A DNA stretch of 64,000 nucleotides. It comes from Gordonia mangrovi (GTDB taxonomy: Bacteria > Actinomycetota > Actinomycetes > Mycobacteriales > Mycobacteriaceae). The stretch is from contig NZ_CP102850.1 of assembly GCF_024734075.1 (NCBI RefSeq), positions 1,798,001 through 1,862,000 on the forward strand, read 5' to 3'. Under the pieces are notes generated by a model. The model was not told the origin of the DNA and made no database searches. It saw only the letters and a program-made list of their open reading frames with translations. This document shows positions 26,267 to 34,620 of the stretch, piece by piece; the first letter of the stretch is position 1; the number at the start of each line of letters is the position of its first letter. The position numbers and the translations under genes are program-made.

Positions 26267-27605
26267 GGAAGGTGGCCTCGACGATGGCCATGTTCTCGAT
26301 CTCGCCGGGATCGACGCTCTCGTTGGGCGCGTGGATCAGACACGAAGGTTCCTCCACACCGAGCAACATGATCTCCGCCTCCGGGTAGGTTTCGGCGAAC
26401 ACGTTGCACAGCGGGATGGAACCGCCCTGGCCCATCAGCACCACGTCGGTGCCGTAGGTGGCGCGCATCGCATCCACCATGGTGTCGAAGCCGGGCCCCG
26501 AGGTGGTGCCGCAGAACGGGGCGCCGTGGGCCTCGGGTTCGACGGAGACCCGGACGTTCCACGGCGCCGCGGCGATGAGGTGGTCGATGAGTGCCTGCTG
26601 GGCCACCGTGGCGTCCATCCCGGGCGGTACCCGAAGATTGATGCGCGCCCGGGCCTTCGGTTGTACGGCCGCCGACGATCCCACGACCGGCGGGCAGTCG
26701 ATCCCCAGCACCGTGGCGGCCGGTCGCGCCCAGACCATGTCCGCGACGGCACCCGAGCCGATGACATCCACCCCGTCGAGGACACTGGCGTCGGCGCGGA
26801 AGGCCTCGACCGGGTACTCGACGCCCGGCCAGGTCGCCGATGCGTCCAGCCCGGCGACGGTGGTGTTGCCGTCGGCGTCCCGAAGCGAGGCCAGCATGGC
26901 GATGAGCGCCGCCAGCGCATCCGGCGCGGCCCCGCCGAACATTCCGGAATGCATTGCTGACGAGAGTGTTTCGACGGTCACCACAACGTTGGCGATACCC
27001 CGCAGACTGGTCGTCAGGCTGGGCCGGCCGACGGCGAAGTTACCTGAGTCGCACACCAGGATGGCGTCGGCACGCAGCAGGTCCGGGTTCTTCGGGACGA
27101 AGTCCTCCATCCCGCCGGTGCCCTGTTCCTCCGAGCCCTCACCGACGATGGTGATGTTGACCGGGATGTCGCCGCCGAGTGCGCGCAACGCGGCCAGGTG
27201 GACCGCGATGTTGCCCTTGCAGTCCGCGGCGCCGCGCCCGTACCAGCGACCGTTGCGTTCGGTGAGTTCCCAGACCGGAGAATCCCATTCGTCGGCACCC
27301 AGCGGCGGCTGCACGTCGTGATGGAAGTACAACAGCACCGTCGGCGCGTCGTCGGGGCCGGCCAGATGGCCGGTGACCGCCTTGCTGCCGTCGGCGGTCA
27401 CATGCGATTCGACGTCGGCGAAACCCAACTCCGTGAACGTGCCGAGCAACCAGTCGACCATCCGGTCACAGTCTTCCGGGGGCGCACCGCTGGGGTCGTA
27501 GACGGATTCGAACGCGACCATCTCGGCGAGTTCGTCTTTCGCCTGCGGCATCAGATCTCGTACACGTTCGCGCAGCGCTGCGCCGGCCATCGTGTCATCG
27601 GTCAT
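26235..27605 (-). CDS. M20-family metallopeptidase (dipeptidase)
   Basis: A 456-residue M20 enzyme. The first metal motif is FHHDVQPP (H95, catalytic D97), then GRGAADCKG (bridging D128) and EGSEEQGTGG (catalytic E159, metal E160); the late histidine is in CLIHAPNESVD. The dimerisation lid domain sits between (about 210-330). It resembles cytosolic dipeptidases of the CNDP/ArgE-DapE class, which cleave dipeptides or N-acyl amino acids with two zinc ions. No signal peptide. ATG 27605 follows GAGGGA. A GTGACA-N6-TGTCAC palindrome lies 26 nt upstream. The 3' end overlaps the acyl-CoA dehydrogenase-like gene. Confidence 0.92.
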   Translation of the reverse strand: MTDDTMAGAALRERVRDLMPQAKDELAEMVAFESVYDPSGAPPEDCDRMVDWLLGTFTELGFADVESHVTADGSKAVTGHLAGPDDAPTVLLYFHHDVQPPLGADEWDSPVWELTERNGRWYGRGAADCKGNIAVHLAALRALGGDIPVNITIVGEGSEEQGTGGMEDFVPKNPDLLRADAILVCDSGNFAVGRPSLTTSLRGIANVVVTVETLSSAMHSGMFGGAAPDALAALIAMLASLRDADGNTTVAGLDASATWPGVEYPVEAFRADASVLDGVDVIGSGAVADMVWARPAATVLGIDCPPVVGSSAAVQPKARARINLRVPPGMDATVAQQALIDHLIAAAPWNVRVSVEPEAHGAPFCGTTSGPGFDTMVDAMRATYGTDVVLMGQGGSIPLCNVFAETYPEAEIMLLGVEEPSCLIHAPNESVDPGEIENMAIVEATFLREYARRAAR

Positions 27606-27630
27606 GGGCGTCCCTCACTGTCGTATCCCG

Positions 27631-27648
27631 GTGACACAACCCTGTCAC
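27631..27648. promoter_or_regulatory. palindrome upstream of the M20 peptidase gene
   Basis: GTGACA (27631-27636) and TGTCAC (27643-27648) form a perfect 6-bp inverted repeat with a 6-bp spacer, in the 5' region of the peptidase gene. The geometry suits a dimeric regulator. It does not fit the CRP consensus, whose GTGA and TCAC halves are 6 rather than 10 bp apart. Confidence 0.35.
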
Positions 27649-27709
27649 GATGTTCGCGGACGGGTGCGATAACAGACGGGTGACGGCAGGCCGACCTCGG
27701 GACCCGGAT

Positions 27710-29053
27710 TCACACGAGATCGTGGGTCTCCAGCCGCCCGCTGCGGATCGCATCGAGCATCGCTGCGTGATCGTTGTCATCGATGTCGGCGTAGGCCACC
27801 GAGAAGTCGGCGATGGCGTCGGCGAAACCCTTGGCGCTACCGAGATAGTCGGCGATCTCCAGACGTGAACCGGTACGCGCGTGCGCATGGGCCAGCGCCC
27901 GGCCGCACAGTTTCGCGTACAACTTCATGTCGTCGGGGTTCAACGCCTCGATCACGACCGATCCCTTGCCGTCACGCAACTGACGCACATAGAGGTCGCG
28001 CTTCTCGTCGTTCTCGTCGAGGCCCGAGGTCCAGCCCAGGAACACGTCGCTGGCCGCCTGCAACAACCGCTGCCCCTCCACGACCCGCTGCCCCTGATTG
28101 GCGTACTGCTGGGCCGGTACGTGGTCCGCGAGCACCGATCGCTGGGCCTCCTTCATCTGCAGGAACAGCGGGTCATCGGACCGGGCACCGTGCAGCAGCA
28201 CGATCCAGGCACGGGTCCCGACGCTGCCCACACCCACCACCTTGCGCGCCACGTCGACGATGGAGAACTGGTCGAACAGCGCCCGGATGTGGTCGGGCAG
28301 CATCGTCCGGTACTCGCCCACCCGGCTCGCAACACGATTGGCCACTTCATCGGCACGTGCATCCGGGAACAGTTCATGAATCGGGACGAGCAACGGCGGA
28401 TCGCTGCGGATGTGCACATTGCCGTCGGCATCGATCACACAGAGTTTCGCCACGGCCTGGGCGCTGTTGCGGTGCTGTGCCTTCCGCAGTCCGCGCAGGG
28501 TGCGCTCCTCGGTCGAGGTGTCGAGCTTCGTGGAGACCTTTGTCAGGATGTCGTCGGCGTCGATCCGGGCGTACCAGCAGTCCATCGTCGACATGGTGGC
28601 GCTGGCCATCATCCACTTCTGATACGACTTGGCGACGTCGCGGGCGTGCTTGCGGGTGGTTGCGGCATCGAAGCCGTTGCCGCGTCCGGCCACGGTGAAG
28701 CTGGCCGCGAGGCGCTTCACATCCCATTCGAACGGGCCGGGCGCCGTTTCGTCGAAGTCGTTGAGATCGAAGATCATCCGCCGCTCCGGGGTGTTGAACA
28801 AACCGAAGTTGCTCAGGTGCGCGTCCCCGCAGAGTTGCGTCATCACACCGGAATGCGGCACCGCGGCGAGGTCGGCGGCCATCACCGCGGCCGCGCCGCG
28901 GAAGAAGGTGAACGGCGTCGCCGCCATCCGCGAATTGCGCACGGGAACGAGTTCGGGGACGCGCGAGGCGGCCTGCCGGGTCAGGATCGCGATCGCATCA
29001 TCTCGACCGTCGGGGTCCACGCACGTGGCGAGATCGGTGATGGTCGCCGTCAT
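27710..29053 (-). CDS. DUF2252 family protein
   Basis: A 447-residue cytoplasmic protein of the DUF2252 family, distantly related to protein-kinase-like/aminoglycoside phosphotransferase folds. Family blocks seen are TPFTFFRGAAAVMAADLA, LCGDAHLSNFGLF (kinase-like catalytic-loop analogue H-x-x-N), FDLNDFDETAPGPFEWDVKRLAAS (metal-binding D-x-N-D-F-D) and VVGVGSVGTRAWIVLLHG. The activity is not established. ATG 29053 follows TAGGAGG at good spacing. It lies alone between the M20 gene and a small membrane protein, both on the same strand with gaps over 100 bp. Confidence 0.85.
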   Translation of the reverse strand: MTATITDLATCVDPDGRDDAIAILTRQAASRVPELVPVRNSRMAATPFTFFRGAAAVMAADLAAVPHSGVMTQLCGDAHLSNFGLFNTPERRMIFDLNDFDETAPGPFEWDVKRLAASFTVAGRGNGFDAATTRKHARDVAKSYQKWMMASATMSTMDCWYARIDADDILTKVSTKLDTSTEERTLRGLRKAQHRNSAQAVAKLCVIDADGNVHIRSDPPLLVPIHELFPDARADEVANRVASRVGEYRTMLPDHIRALFDQFSIVDVARKVVGVGSVGTRAWIVLLHGARSDDPLFLQMKEAQRSVLADHVPAQQYANQGQRVVEGQRLLQAASDVFLGWTSGLDENDEKRDLYVRQLRDGKGSVVIEALNPDDMKLYAKLCGRALAHAHARTGSRLEIADYLGSAKGFADAIADFSVAYADIDDNDHAAMLDAIRSGRLETHDLV

Positions 29054-29223
29054 CGACGCCTCCTACTGATACGAGACGAACGACGGTGTGGGCCGCAGCT
29101 GCATGGTCCGCGCCGGTGTGAACGTCGGGGTGTCTCCGGTGTGAAAATTCTTCCACCCCGGCCATCCGTTCGCAGGAGGATCGACGATCACCCGCCGGCG
29201 GACCCATTTTCGACCGGTGCAGG

Positions 29224-29430
29224 TCAAGCGCTGTCGCGACGCTGAAGAAACAGGAGATCGAGTTCCGCGCGGATGCGCTCGGCGTCGGGGCCGAGCCCGG
29301 ACGGCGGCCGATTCCGCGGCGGGGCCCAGCCCTCGGTCCGCTGTATCAGGATCGCGACCGGCGCGAGGATGACGATGAGGAGTGCGAGCAAGATGAGTAC
29401 GTTCATGACAGAAAGTATGTTCTCGTACAC
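29224..29430 (-). CDS. small single-pass membrane protein
   Basis: A 68-residue protein with one strong hydrophobic helix (NVLILLALLIVILAPVAILI) near the start and a charged cytoplasmic-type tail ending in an amphipathic helix (ERIRAELDLLFLQRR). Two ATG starts are possible, 29430 and 29406; the first has GGCGGA immediately upstream, the second lies 8 nt after a CATACT-like hexamer. It is divergent from the second GlxA regulator with a 58-bp gap, so it could be that regulator's target. No family recognised. The tail composition and lack of stops in a clean frame support coding. Confidence 0.6.
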   Translation of the reverse strand: MYENILSVMNVLILLALLIVILAPVAILIQRTEGWAPPRNRPPSGLGPDAERIRAELDLLFLQRRDSA

Positions 29431-29488
29431 ATTCCGCCAACAGTGGCTGTGATGACATTGTTCGCAAATTTTCCGCCATACTGGTGGG

Positions 29489-30439
29489 GTGCTCAGGAAA
29501 GTCGCCGTCGTACTGCATCGTCAGGTGGCGCTGTTCGAGTTCGGTGTGGTCAATGAGGTCTTCGGCCTCGATCGCACTGATGACGGCGTCCCGGCCTTCG
29601 AGTTCCTGGTCGCATCACCCCAGCCGGGGGTCCCGCTCAGTATCGGACACGGCGCAACCGTGGTGCCACCACACGCGCTCGACGACTGCGCCGACGCCGA
29701 CCTGGTGGCCATCCCGGGCGGTAGCACCACCCCTGATTTCGCCCCTGAGGTTCTCCAGACGTTGCGCACCGTGGTCGACAACGGCGGACGGGTGCTGACC
29801 GTGTGCACGGGCGCCTTCGCCGCCGCCGAGGCCGGACTGCTCGACGGCCGCCGCTGCACCACGCATTGGCGTCACGGCGCCGAACTCGCACGCCGGTATC
29901 CCGCAGCCATCGTCGACACCGATGTGCTGTTCGTCGACGACGGGCCCATCACCACCAGCGCCGGCACGGCCGCCGGGATCGACGCGTCCTTGCACCTCGT
30001 CCGCGAGGAATTCGGGCCGGAAGTGGCCAACCGCATCGCACGCCGGATGGTGGTGTCACCGCACCGCGACGGCGGTCAGCGCCAGTTCGTGGAGGCACCG
30101 GTTCCCGCCTGCGAGTCCGACGGGTTCGCCGCGGTGCTCGACTGGATGGTGGAACACCTCGATGTCGACATCACCGTCGACGACCTGGCAGCGAAGATGC
30201 ACATGTCGACCCGTACCTTCGCCCGGCGTTTCGTCGACGAGGTCGGCGTGTCCCCCCACCGATGGCTCACCGAGCAACGGGTGCTGCAGGCGCGTCGACT
30301 ACTCGAATCCACCACCCTGCCCATCGACGAGGTCGCCTCGCGCGTGGGTTTCGCCTCCGCCACGCTGTTGCGGCATCACTTCAATGCCAACGTCGGGGTC
30401 ACGCCGACGGTCTACCGCCGCCGGTTCGCCGCCGGCTGA
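29489..30439 (+). CDS. GlxA-family transcriptional regulator (DJ-1/PfpI + AraC), second copy
   Basis: A 316-residue paralogue of the regulator at 9575. The DJ-1/PfpI domain holds the elbow VCTGAFAAAEAGLLDGRRCTTHWRHG; the AraC half holds VDDLAAKMHMSTRTFARRF and IDEVASRVGFASATLLRHHF, ending in the standard TPTVYRRRF. GTG 29489 lies 7 nt after CATACT (29477-29482), so a leaderless start is likely. Divergent from the small membrane protein. Family members in actinobacteria often sense metabolites through the amidotransferase-like domain, but the ligand is unknown. Confidence 0.88.
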   Translation: MLRKVAVVLHRQVALFEFGVVNEVFGLDRTDDGVPAFEFLVASPQPGVPLSIGHGATVVPPHALDDCADADLVAIPGGSTTPDFAPEVLQTLRTVVDNGGRVLTVCTGAFAAAEAGLLDGRRCTTHWRHGAELARRYPAAIVDTDVLFVDDGPITTSAGTAAGIDASLHLVREEFGPEVANRIARRMVVSPHRDGGQRQFVEAPVPACESDGFAAVLDWMVEHLDVDITVDDLAAKMHMSTRTFARRFVDEVGVSPHRWLTEQRVLQARRLLESTTLPIDEVASRVGFASATLLRHHFNANVGVTPTVYRRRFAAG

Positions 30440-30443
30440 CCGG

Positions 30444-30914
30444 TCAGGAGTCGGTGGACGCGCCCTCGGTGGCATAGGACTCGACAAAGGAGACGCGCGG
30501 CGTGGTGGCCGCATGCACGAGTGCCATCACCGCGAAGGTCACGGTGGCCAGCGTGAACACCGCTGCCACCACGAGAGCGCCGATCTGCGCCACGGTGTAG
30601 AGCACCCCGTCGCCGGCCGATGCGGCAAGGGCCGCCGTCATCGACAGCGCGGCACCGAGAACCGCCCACGCGGCGCTTCGGATGCGCGGGCCGACCACCG
30701 ACACATAGAAGAGTCGCTGATAGATGGCCAGCTCGAACTCGTCGACCGACGCGCGGCGGACCTCGTCGGTTCCGGCCAGATCGCGCAGGTCGCGGGCCAG
30801 AGCCACGTCGTGCTGCAACGTCGCGGTCTCACGCTGCCGGTAGCGCACGAACGCGACGACCCCGATGGCCGCCGCGAGTAGCCCCAACCCCACTACCACT
30901 GCCCAACTGTCCAC
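30444..30914 (-). CDS. uncharacterised membrane protein (three hydrophobic segments)
   Basis: A 156-residue protein with an N-terminal helix (about 5-22), a charged cytoplasmic-type stretch (RDLRDLAGTDEVRRASVDEFE) and two adjacent helices (about 80-100 and 106-135). I do not recognise the family with confidence; the layout resembles DUF2721-type proteins. GTG 30914 lies 7 nt after a TAGCGT hexamer (minus strand, 30926-30921), suggesting a leaderless transcript. It converges with the GlxA gene, 4 nt between stops. Confidence 0.6.
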   Translation of the reverse strand: MDSWAVVVGLGLLAAAIGVVAFVRYRQRETATLQHDVALARDLRDLAGTDEVRRASVDEFELAIYQRLFYVSVVGPRIRSAAWAVLGAALSMTAALAASAGDGVLYTVAQIGALVVAAVFTLATVTFAVMALVHAATTPRVSFVESYATEGASTDS

Positions 30915-31001
30915 GGTGCCACGCTACAGGCGGACGATCGGCCCAGTGCGCCGGGTCACAGTCGGGTCGGCGTCGCCACCACAGCGCTCCCGGACACGAC
31001 G

Positions 31002-31038
31002 ACGCCGACATGACCGGGGCTGTCGGTCATGTCGGCGT
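31002..31038. terminator. hairpin downstream of dps
   Basis: ACGCCGACATGACC (31002-31015) pairs perfectly with GGTCATGTCGGCGT (31025-31038), 9-nt loop, 13 nt beyond the dps stop. No T-run follows on either strand. It is probably the end of the furA-dps transcript. Confidence 0.7.
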
Positions 31039-31051
31039 ATCCGAGCAGGCG

Positions 31052-31528
31052 TCAGACGGCCTGCGCCTGCCACATCCAATGCAGCTGCTCGAGCTTCGAC
31101 ACGATCTCGATCAGGAGATCCTGCGTCACCGGGTCGGCCGACTCGGTGGCCTCGACGCGCTCGCGCAGTCCGCTGATCACCGACTGCAGATTCTCGATGA
31201 CCGCGGCGACGACGTCGGTGTCCTGGGTCCAGCCCTCGCCGAATCCCTTGGTGTTCGCGGTCTTTGCGACGGTTTCCGCGCGACCGTCCGGGCTGACGCC
31301 GATCGCGGTCGCACGCTCGGCCGCGGCGTCGGTGAACTCGCGTGCGACGGAGACCAACTCGTCGAGTTCGAGGTGCACCGAACGGAACTGACGTCCGACG
31401 ACGTTCCAGTGCGCCTGCTTGGCGATGAGGCTGAGGTCGATCAGGTCGACCAGGGTGTCCTGCAACGCCTTACCGGTGACGGCCTTCTGGTCGTCGGTGA
31501 GTGTGCTGGTGATGGGGGTGGTGGTCAT
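31052..31528 (-). CDS. dps: Dps-family ferritin-like DNA-protection protein
   Basis: A 158-residue Dps protein, which stores iron by oxidising Fe(II), usually with peroxide, in a dodecameric shell. The intersubunit ferroxidase ligands are visible: H40 in KQAHWNVVG, H52 and D56 in SVHLELDELV, with D67 in the following helix. The frame is open to 31633, but ATG 31528 gives the normal N-terminus and follows AAAGGA. The N-terminus lacks the lysine-rich DNA-binding tail of E. coli Dps, so DNA binding is uncertain. It lies 62 bp after furA on the same strand, so iron or peroxide control by FurA is likely. Confidence 0.92.
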   Translation of the reverse strand: MTTTPITSTLTDDQKAVTGKALQDTLVDLIDLSLIAKQAHWNVVGRQFRSVHLELDELVSVAREFTDAAAERATAIGVSPDGRAETVAKTANTKGFGEGWTQDTDVVAAVIENLQSVISGLRERVEATESADPVTQDLLIEIVSKLEQLHWMWQAQAV

Positions 31529-31590
31529 GGGGAACCATTCCTTTCGTTGTGGTGGGCTGTACTCAACGGTGCAGGTCGGCACCGCACCCG

Positions 31591-32031
31591 TCACTGTCGT
31601 TGCATGGCAGGGATTTCGAGGCATCGCGGGCACTCACCCCAATAGGTGAGCTCGGCTTCGTCGATGCGATAGCCGTGGTCGTCGTCGGGCAGCGCACACG
31701 GGGCCTGCCCGGCGGCACAGTCGATGTCGACGATCTCTCCGCAGCGGCGGCAGATCAGATGGTGATGATTGTCGCCGGTACGCGTCTCGTAGCGGACCGG
31801 CGATCCGGCCGGCTCGATTCGCCGCAACAAACCCCGGTTCGTGCATGCCCGCAGGACGTCGTAGACGGTCTGCGTGGACACACCACCGAGGTGTTCCCGC
31901 ACTCCGGTGGCCACGAAATCCGCGGTCGAGTGCGGATGGTCGTCCAGGATCTCGAGCACCGCGACGCGTGGGGCGGTGACCCGCATGCCCGCGTCGCGAA
32001 GCCGACGATGGAACTGGTGACGATCCGACAT
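31591..32031 (-). CDS. furA: Fur-family regulator, FurA-like
   Basis: A 146-residue Fur-family repressor. The winged helix is at residues about 12-80 (TAPRVAVLEILDDHPHSTAD, STQTVYDVLRACTNRGLLRR), then the metal region GDNHHHLICRRCG and the structural-zinc cysteines C94, C97, C134, C137. The sequence is close to mycobacterial FurA, normally paired with katG; here the downstream gene is dps. ATG 32031 lies 7 nt after TACGGT (minus strand), indicating leaderless mRNA, and a TCTGGA-N5-TCCAGA palindrome covers the -35 region, so autorepression is likely. Divergent from the dioxygenase gene. Confidence 0.92.
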   Translation of the reverse strand: MSDRHQFHRRLRDAGMRVTAPRVAVLEILDDHPHSTADFVATGVREHLGGVSTQTVYDVLRACTNRGLLRRIEPAGSPVRYETRTGDNHHHLICRRCGEIVDIDCAAGQAPCALPDDDHGYRIDEAELTYWGECPRCLEIPAMQRQ

Positions 32032-32037
32032 GACTCC

Positions 32038-32085
32038 ACCGTAGCACTTATCTGGAATACGTCCAGAAATAGGAGTGACTCCAGA
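32038..32085. promoter_or_regulatory. furA: furA promoter and candidate FurA operator
   Basis: On the minus strand TACGGT (32043-32038) ends 7 nt before the furA ATG. Upstream, TCTGGA (32051-32056) and TCCAGA (32062-32067) form a perfect inverted repeat over the -35 position, and a third half-site TCCAGA lies at 32080-32085. Position and symmetry suit a Fur-type dimer site that could also affect the divergent dioxygenase gene. Confidence 0.6.
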
Positions 32086-32270
32086 AAATTCGGTGAGCCT
32101 CGCCTCACACCCTCACGACGAGCACGCCCAGCGGATGTCACCTATGCTCTGAGGCCAGAGTTCGTATGTAGCAGCGGGCCAGAGTCCCGGTGTTCGCGTC
32201 CGCGGTGTCCTCATCTCTCAGGTGCCGCGTCGAAAAGCGCATGCGGACTCATCACCACGAGAGAGAACTC

Positions 32271-33290
32271 ATGTCCGACGTCACCACCGCCACCCCTACT
32301 CGTTCTGTCCGGGCCGAGGAGATGGCCGAGCTGCACCGCGAACGCGCGATGGGCGGACTCGGCACCGAGACCACCGACCGCGAGGTCCGGCGCATCAGCC
32401 TCGCCGACTTCGCGCAGCGACGCGGTCAGATCGCCGACGACCTCTGGTCCGCGGCCACCGACATCGGCTTCTTCCAGGTCGTCGACCACGGCATCGACCT
32501 GGCCGAGGTCGACCACGCGTTCGAGATGTCGGAACGCTTCTTCGCCCTGCCTCGTGCGGTCAAGGACCGGTATCCGCTCGAGAAGGGCCAGAATGCGGGC
32601 TGGGAGTACATGAGCCAGGTCCGGCCCTCGGTCGGCACACCCGACCAGAAGGAATCCTTCCAGGTCACCCGCCCCCGCATGGACGGGCTCTGGCCGAGCA
32701 ACGACGAGCTGGCCGGATTCCGCACCACGATCGAGGATTTCGAGCGCAGGTGCTGGCGGCTGGCGATGGACCTGCTCGGGTGCTTCGCCGACAAACTCGG
32801 GCTCGACCGCGAATTCTTCACCCGGGCACACGACCCGGCGTCGAGCACCTACCAGAGCACGCTGCGGCTGCTGCACTACTACGCCTTCCCCGACGAACTC
32901 CTCGACGAGGAGTCCGTGTGGCGGGCGGGCGCCCACACCGATTTCGACGCGCTGACGCTGCTGTTCCAGCGCTCCGGCCAGGGCGGGTTGCAGGTGCTGC
33001 CCGGCGCCGAGGCCGACGGTCAGGCGTGGACGCCGGTCGAGCCGTCCGACGACGCCATCACCTGCAACATCGGCGACATGCTGATGCGGTGGTCCGACGA
33101 CCGGCTGCCGTCCAACTTCCACCGCGTGCGCGCCCCGCGACGCGGCGAGTACAGCGGACCGCGCTACACGATCGCGTATTTCGCGCAGGCCAACACCGAT
33201 GTGCTGATCGAGAGCGCTGCAGGCAGCTACCCACCGATCACGGCGGCCGACTACATCGCGCAACGCGTCGCCGCCAACTACGGCAAGTAG
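32271..33290 (+). CDS. 2-oxoglutarate/Fe(II) dioxygenase, isopenicillin-N-synthase-like
   Basis: A 339-residue non-haem iron oxygenase. The iron facial triad is H222 and D224 (GAHTDFDALTLL) with H284 (SNFHRV), and the 2-oxoglutarate-binding arginine is R298 in RYTIAYF. The N-terminal DIOX-N-type region (GFFQVVDHGID) is typical of isopenicillin-N-synthase-like enzymes. ATG 32271 follows GAGAGAA; the longer frame to 32190 adds an implausible N-terminus. The next gene, an amidohydrolase, starts 8 nt downstream, so the two probably act on one nitrogen-containing substrate. Divergent from furA. The substrate is unknown. Confidence 0.88.
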   Translation: MSDVTTATPTRSVRAEEMAELHRERAMGGLGTETTDREVRRISLADFAQRRGQIADDLWSAATDIGFFQVVDHGIDLAEVDHAFEMSERFFALPRAVKDRYPLEKGQNAGWEYMSQVRPSVGTPDQKESFQVTRPRMDGLWPSNDELAGFRTTIEDFERRCWRLAMDLLGCFADKLGLDREFFTRAHDPASSTYQSTLRLLHYYAFPDELLDEESVWRAGAHTDFDALTLLFQRSGQGGLQVLPGAEADGQAWTPVEPSDDAITCNIGDMLMRWSDDRLPSNFHRVRAPRRGEYSGPRYTIAYFAQANTDVLIESAAGSYPPITAADYIAQRVAANYGK

Positions 33291-33298
33291 GCGACGTC

Positions 33299-34594
33299 GT
33301 GAGCACGCCCGCATTCACCGACGTCTCCGTCTACACGGCCGGCGTTTGGCGCCCCCACCAGGATGTCCACCTCGACGACGGTGTGGTCGCGGCGATCACC
33401 GATACCGCGCACCCCGGCGACGGGAACGGTCACCTGATCCCCGGTTTCGTCAACACCCACACGCACTTGCAGCAGTCCCTGATGCGTGGGATCGCCGAGT
33501 GCACCCCGTTGCTCGAATGGTTGCTGGCCGTCGGCGAGGAGTCGGTGGCCATCACGCCGGAGCGCGCCTATCTGGCGGCAGTGTCGGCCTGCCTGGAAGC
33601 GCTACGTTCGGGGACCACCACCGTCGTCGAGCACATGTGGCCGCATCCGTCGCCCGAGGTCCACGGTGCGGTCATCCAGGCGTTGCGCGATACCGGCATC
33701 CGCGCCGTCCTCGGCCGCGGGGTTGCCGACCGGCCCGACGCCACCCGCAAGTGGGGTTTCGAGCCACGCCTGATGCAACCGCTCGACGACGTGCTCGACC
33801 ATGTGGATCAGCTGCGCGACCAGGTCGCGGGTTCGCGCATCTCGATGGCCCTCGCTGTGCCCAACCCGCGGTCGGTGACAGAGGCGGGGATGGGGACGGT
33901 GCGGGAGTTCGCGCGCAGCCGCGACCTCCCGGTGTCGATCCACCTGCTCGAAACCCCGACCGACGACCGGATGTGTCTGGCGCACGCCGGCGTCGGCGCC
34001 GTCGAGTATCTCGACGGAAACGGGTTCTTGTGGGACCGGGTGCTCGCCGTGCACTGCGTGGAACTCGACGACATCGGCCGGCGGATCCTCGCCGAGCGCG
34101 GGGTGGCCATCTCGCACAATCCGCTGTCGAACATGCGGCTGGGCAGCGGTGTCGCGCCGGTTCCGGACATGCTCGGGCGCGGCATGCGGGTGGGGCTGGG
34201 CGTCGACGGGGCGGCGAGCAACGACACCCAGGACATGCTGGAGACGTTTCGGATCGCCGCCTACCTGCAACGGGCGGTACACCGGCGCGCCGACCTACTG
34301 GGCTTCGGCGAGATGCTCGACATCGCCTGCGGCGGGGCGAATGCGGCTCTCGGACTCCCTGCGGTCAGCGGCGGGGTCACCGTCGGGGCGCCGGCCGATC
34401 TGACGTTGTTCCGGTTTGATCGCGACCATGCAACCCTGCCGGTGCGCGATCCGGGTGCATCGCTGCTCACGACCGGTTCGCCGCGGATCGTCGACACCGT
34501 GATGGTCGGCGGTGAGGTGGTGGTCGCCGACGGCCGCAGCACCCGCATCGACGAGGCAGAGTTCACCAAAGAGTTGATGGCGCTGGAGGTCTGA
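33299..34594 (+). CDS. amidohydrolase-superfamily deaminase/hydrolase
   Basis: A 431-residue metal-dependent hydrolase of the cytosine deaminase / TrzN-AtzA / guanine deaminase group. The TIM-barrel metal ligands are H54 and H56 (NTHTHLQQS), H215 (SIHLLETP), H252 (VHCVELDD) and D303 (GVDGAASND), a one-metal deaminase-type set. Short beta-sandwich segments lie at both ends (VVVADGRS). GTG 33299 is the only sensible start, 8 nt after the dioxygenase stop. The pairing suggests hydroxylation followed by deamination or dechlorination-type hydrolysis of a heterocycle or purine-like compound; that is inference. Confidence 0.87.
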   Translation: MSTPAFTDVSVYTAGVWRPHQDVHLDDGVVAAITDTAHPGDGNGHLIPGFVNTHTHLQQSLMRGIAECTPLLEWLLAVGEESVAITPERAYLAAVSACLEALRSGTTTVVEHMWPHPSPEVHGAVIQALRDTGIRAVLGRGVADRPDATRKWGFEPRLMQPLDDVLDHVDQLRDQVAGSRISMALAVPNPRSVTEAGMGTVREFARSRDLPVSIHLLETPTDDRMCLAHAGVGAVEYLDGNGFLWDRVLAVHCVELDDIGRRILAERGVAISHNPLSNMRLGSGVAPVPDMLGRGMRVGLGVDGAASNDTQDMLETFRIAAYLQRAVHRRADLLGFGEMLDIACGGANAALGLPAVSGGVTVGAPADLTLFRFDRDHATLPVRDPGASLLTTGSPRIVDTVMVGGEVVVADGRSTRIDEAEFTKELMALEV

Positions 34595-34620
34595 GGTTCG
34601 TCGACGTATCGAAACCCTTG

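Noticed and set aside
27631-27648. CRP-binding site upstream of the M20 gene
   Set aside because: The GTGA and TCAC halves are 10 bp apart rather than the 6 bp of the CRP consensus; kept only as a generic palindrome.
32222-34594. A 790-codon frame ending in the amidohydrolase
   Set aside because: The first part reads the dioxygenase gene out of frame; the amidohydrolase starts at GTG 33299.
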